Shown: positions 48,812 to 49,264 of the stretch, one piece after another | Position numbering within the stretch: position 1 is the stretch's first letter | How the letters are laid out: every line of letters begins with the position of its first letter | From: an uncultured Collinsella sp. | GTDB lineage: Bacteria; Actinomycetota; Coriobacteriia; Coriobacteriales; Coriobacteriaceae | DNA length: 49,264 bases | Direction: 5' to 3' | NCBI GenBank assembly: GCA_958352845.1 | Contig: CATWQC010000014.1 | Coordinates: 1 to 49,264 of the forward strand | Translations under genes and position numbers: made by a program | Notes under the pieces: model-generated | Told to the model about the DNA's origin: nothing | Seen by the model: only the letters and a program-made list of their open reading frames with translations | The model's database searches: none

Positions 48812-49169
48812 ACAAACTTAGCCATTCGATTTTTATTCTATTTGGAATTTTCGCTCGCAGCCGTGGATGAGGGGACCATCGGTCTTCAAGTTCGAGCTTG
48901 AATGAGTCGTTTGCTACAAAATGCGCCTAATTACTACGATGATTTGAATGCCTTCGACCATGCCGAAAAGGGTGGACATTAAACCGCAGGTAGAAAGCTT
49001 GCCGATTTTTGAAAAAGATGGGTGTGGTCGGCCTCATCGAGTTCATCGTAGTAAATCGGCCTTTTTCTTGGCATGCAGTGAGTTAAATACCAGTTCCCGT
49101 GCTGGAATTGCCCGCCCCATTCGTGAGTTGCGGTGAAATAGGGACTGTTAGACGCTCCAAGGTCCTCAA
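48812..49169. other. Gene-poor stretch with decayed inverted copies
   Basis: About 360 bases without a convincing gene. TTACTACGATGA...GACCA occurs on the plus strand near 48931 and, diverged, on the minus strand near 49050. Both read as a YYDDLNAFDH / YYDELDEADH protein end, so this looks like inverted remnants of one gene tail. Confidence 0.4.
49127..49150. repeat. Partial copy of the 41478 repeat arm
   Basis: GAGTTGCGGTGAAATAGGGA resembles the left arm of the inverted repeat at 41478-41544. The matching right arm is not seen before the window ends. Confidence 0.5.
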
Positions 49170-49264
49170 CGGGGGTGCGGACAGAAAGTTGGACCGCGGG
49201 GCGGTCCGGACTGGAGGTTCGCATGTACAGCAGGGAGAAGGTCGAGCTCTTCCTCCTGGCGACG
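49170..49264 (+). mobile_element. Left end of a probable IS3-type insertion sequence
   Basis: GTGCGGACAGAAAGTTGGAC begins a likely terminal inverted repeat, ending near a CGGGGCGGTCCGG hairpin. A transposase-like start follows at 49223. The right end is outside the window, so family and completeness are unproven. Confidence 0.55.
49223..49264 (+). CDS. Transposase OrfA-like start, partial
   Basis: ATG at 49223 with GGAGG upstream gives MYSREKVELFLLAT before the window ends. This opening resembles the helix-turn-helix OrfA of IS3-type elements in Coriobacteria. Only 14 codons are visible, so it is a guess supported by the upstream repeat-like sequence. Confidence 0.5.
   Translation, partial: MYSREKVELFLLAT

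Noticed and set aside
48901..48981. A 26-codon plus-strand ORF (MSRLLQNAPNYYDD...)
   Set aside because: It has no ribosome site and reads as the tail remnant of a longer lost gene rather than a real small protein.

Overview
The window is a high-GC bacterial chromosome segment. Gene content and protein style point to a Coriobacteriia member, most likely Collinsella or a close relative. The grounds are the AmaP/DUF2273/Asp23 operon, a DUF6020 membrane protein, a giant fused 2-hydroxyacyl-CoA dehydratase activase, a group-III-type phosphofructokinase and a SEC-C methionine aminopeptidase. This placement is recognition, not a database result. No rRNA, tRNA or CRISPR was seen.

Layout. 1-9961 (all minus strand): a zinc-ribbon membrane protein cut by the window edge, YitT, the Asp23 operon, YebC, DUF6020, Lgt, a NifU-type scaffold, dCMP deaminase and pantothenate kinase CoaX. 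10154-13212 (plus): an OPT transporter and a DUF389 membrane protein with an EF-hand-like loop. 13338-21416 (minus): a small anchored protein, a decayed aryl-sulfate sulfotransferase, 3-hydroxyacyl-CoA dehydrogenase, the 1593-aa activase and its TetR neighbour. 21500-21975: a small island with a 41-codon membrane-peptide gene and a candidate antisense RNA, bounded by two palindromic repeats. 21974-26483 (minus): HAD phosphatase, P-II, AmtB, CmpB-like protein and HD protein. 26712-33386 (plus): a Dxs-like enzyme, a complete polar amino-acid ABC importer and a C26 glutamine amidotransferase. 33496-36923 (minus): an AT-richer block with an ABC exporter and a DUF2975/HTH pair. 37154-40424 (minus): Hpt and GGDEF-REC-HD-GYP signalling proteins and an alpha/beta hydrolase. 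40660-48793: radical SAM enzyme, methionine aminopeptidase, 2-hydroxyacid dehydrogenase, M18 aminopeptidase, Ntn amide hydrolase and phosphofructokinase. 49170-49264: the probable left end of an IS3-type element.

Functionally the window combines nitrogen supply (AmtB/P-II, amino-acid import, peptidases, C26 amidohydrolase) with anaerobic CoA-ester chemistry (activase, hydroxyacyl-CoA dehydrogenase) and envelope homeostasis (Asp23/AmaP, Lgt).

The two most unusual signals are non-coding or nearly so. First, there is a set of short palindromic elements with different stems but related cores (variants of GGGACAGG / CCTGTCCC). Five of these or similar hairpins sit directly on the stop codon of the preceding gene. 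Second, the 21.6-21.9 kb island has the architecture of a type I toxin-antitoxin locus: a hydrophobic-plus-basic short peptide, a buried Shine-Dalgarno sequence, and a convergent structured transcript antisense to the 3' end. Both need computation and experiment before they can be claimed.
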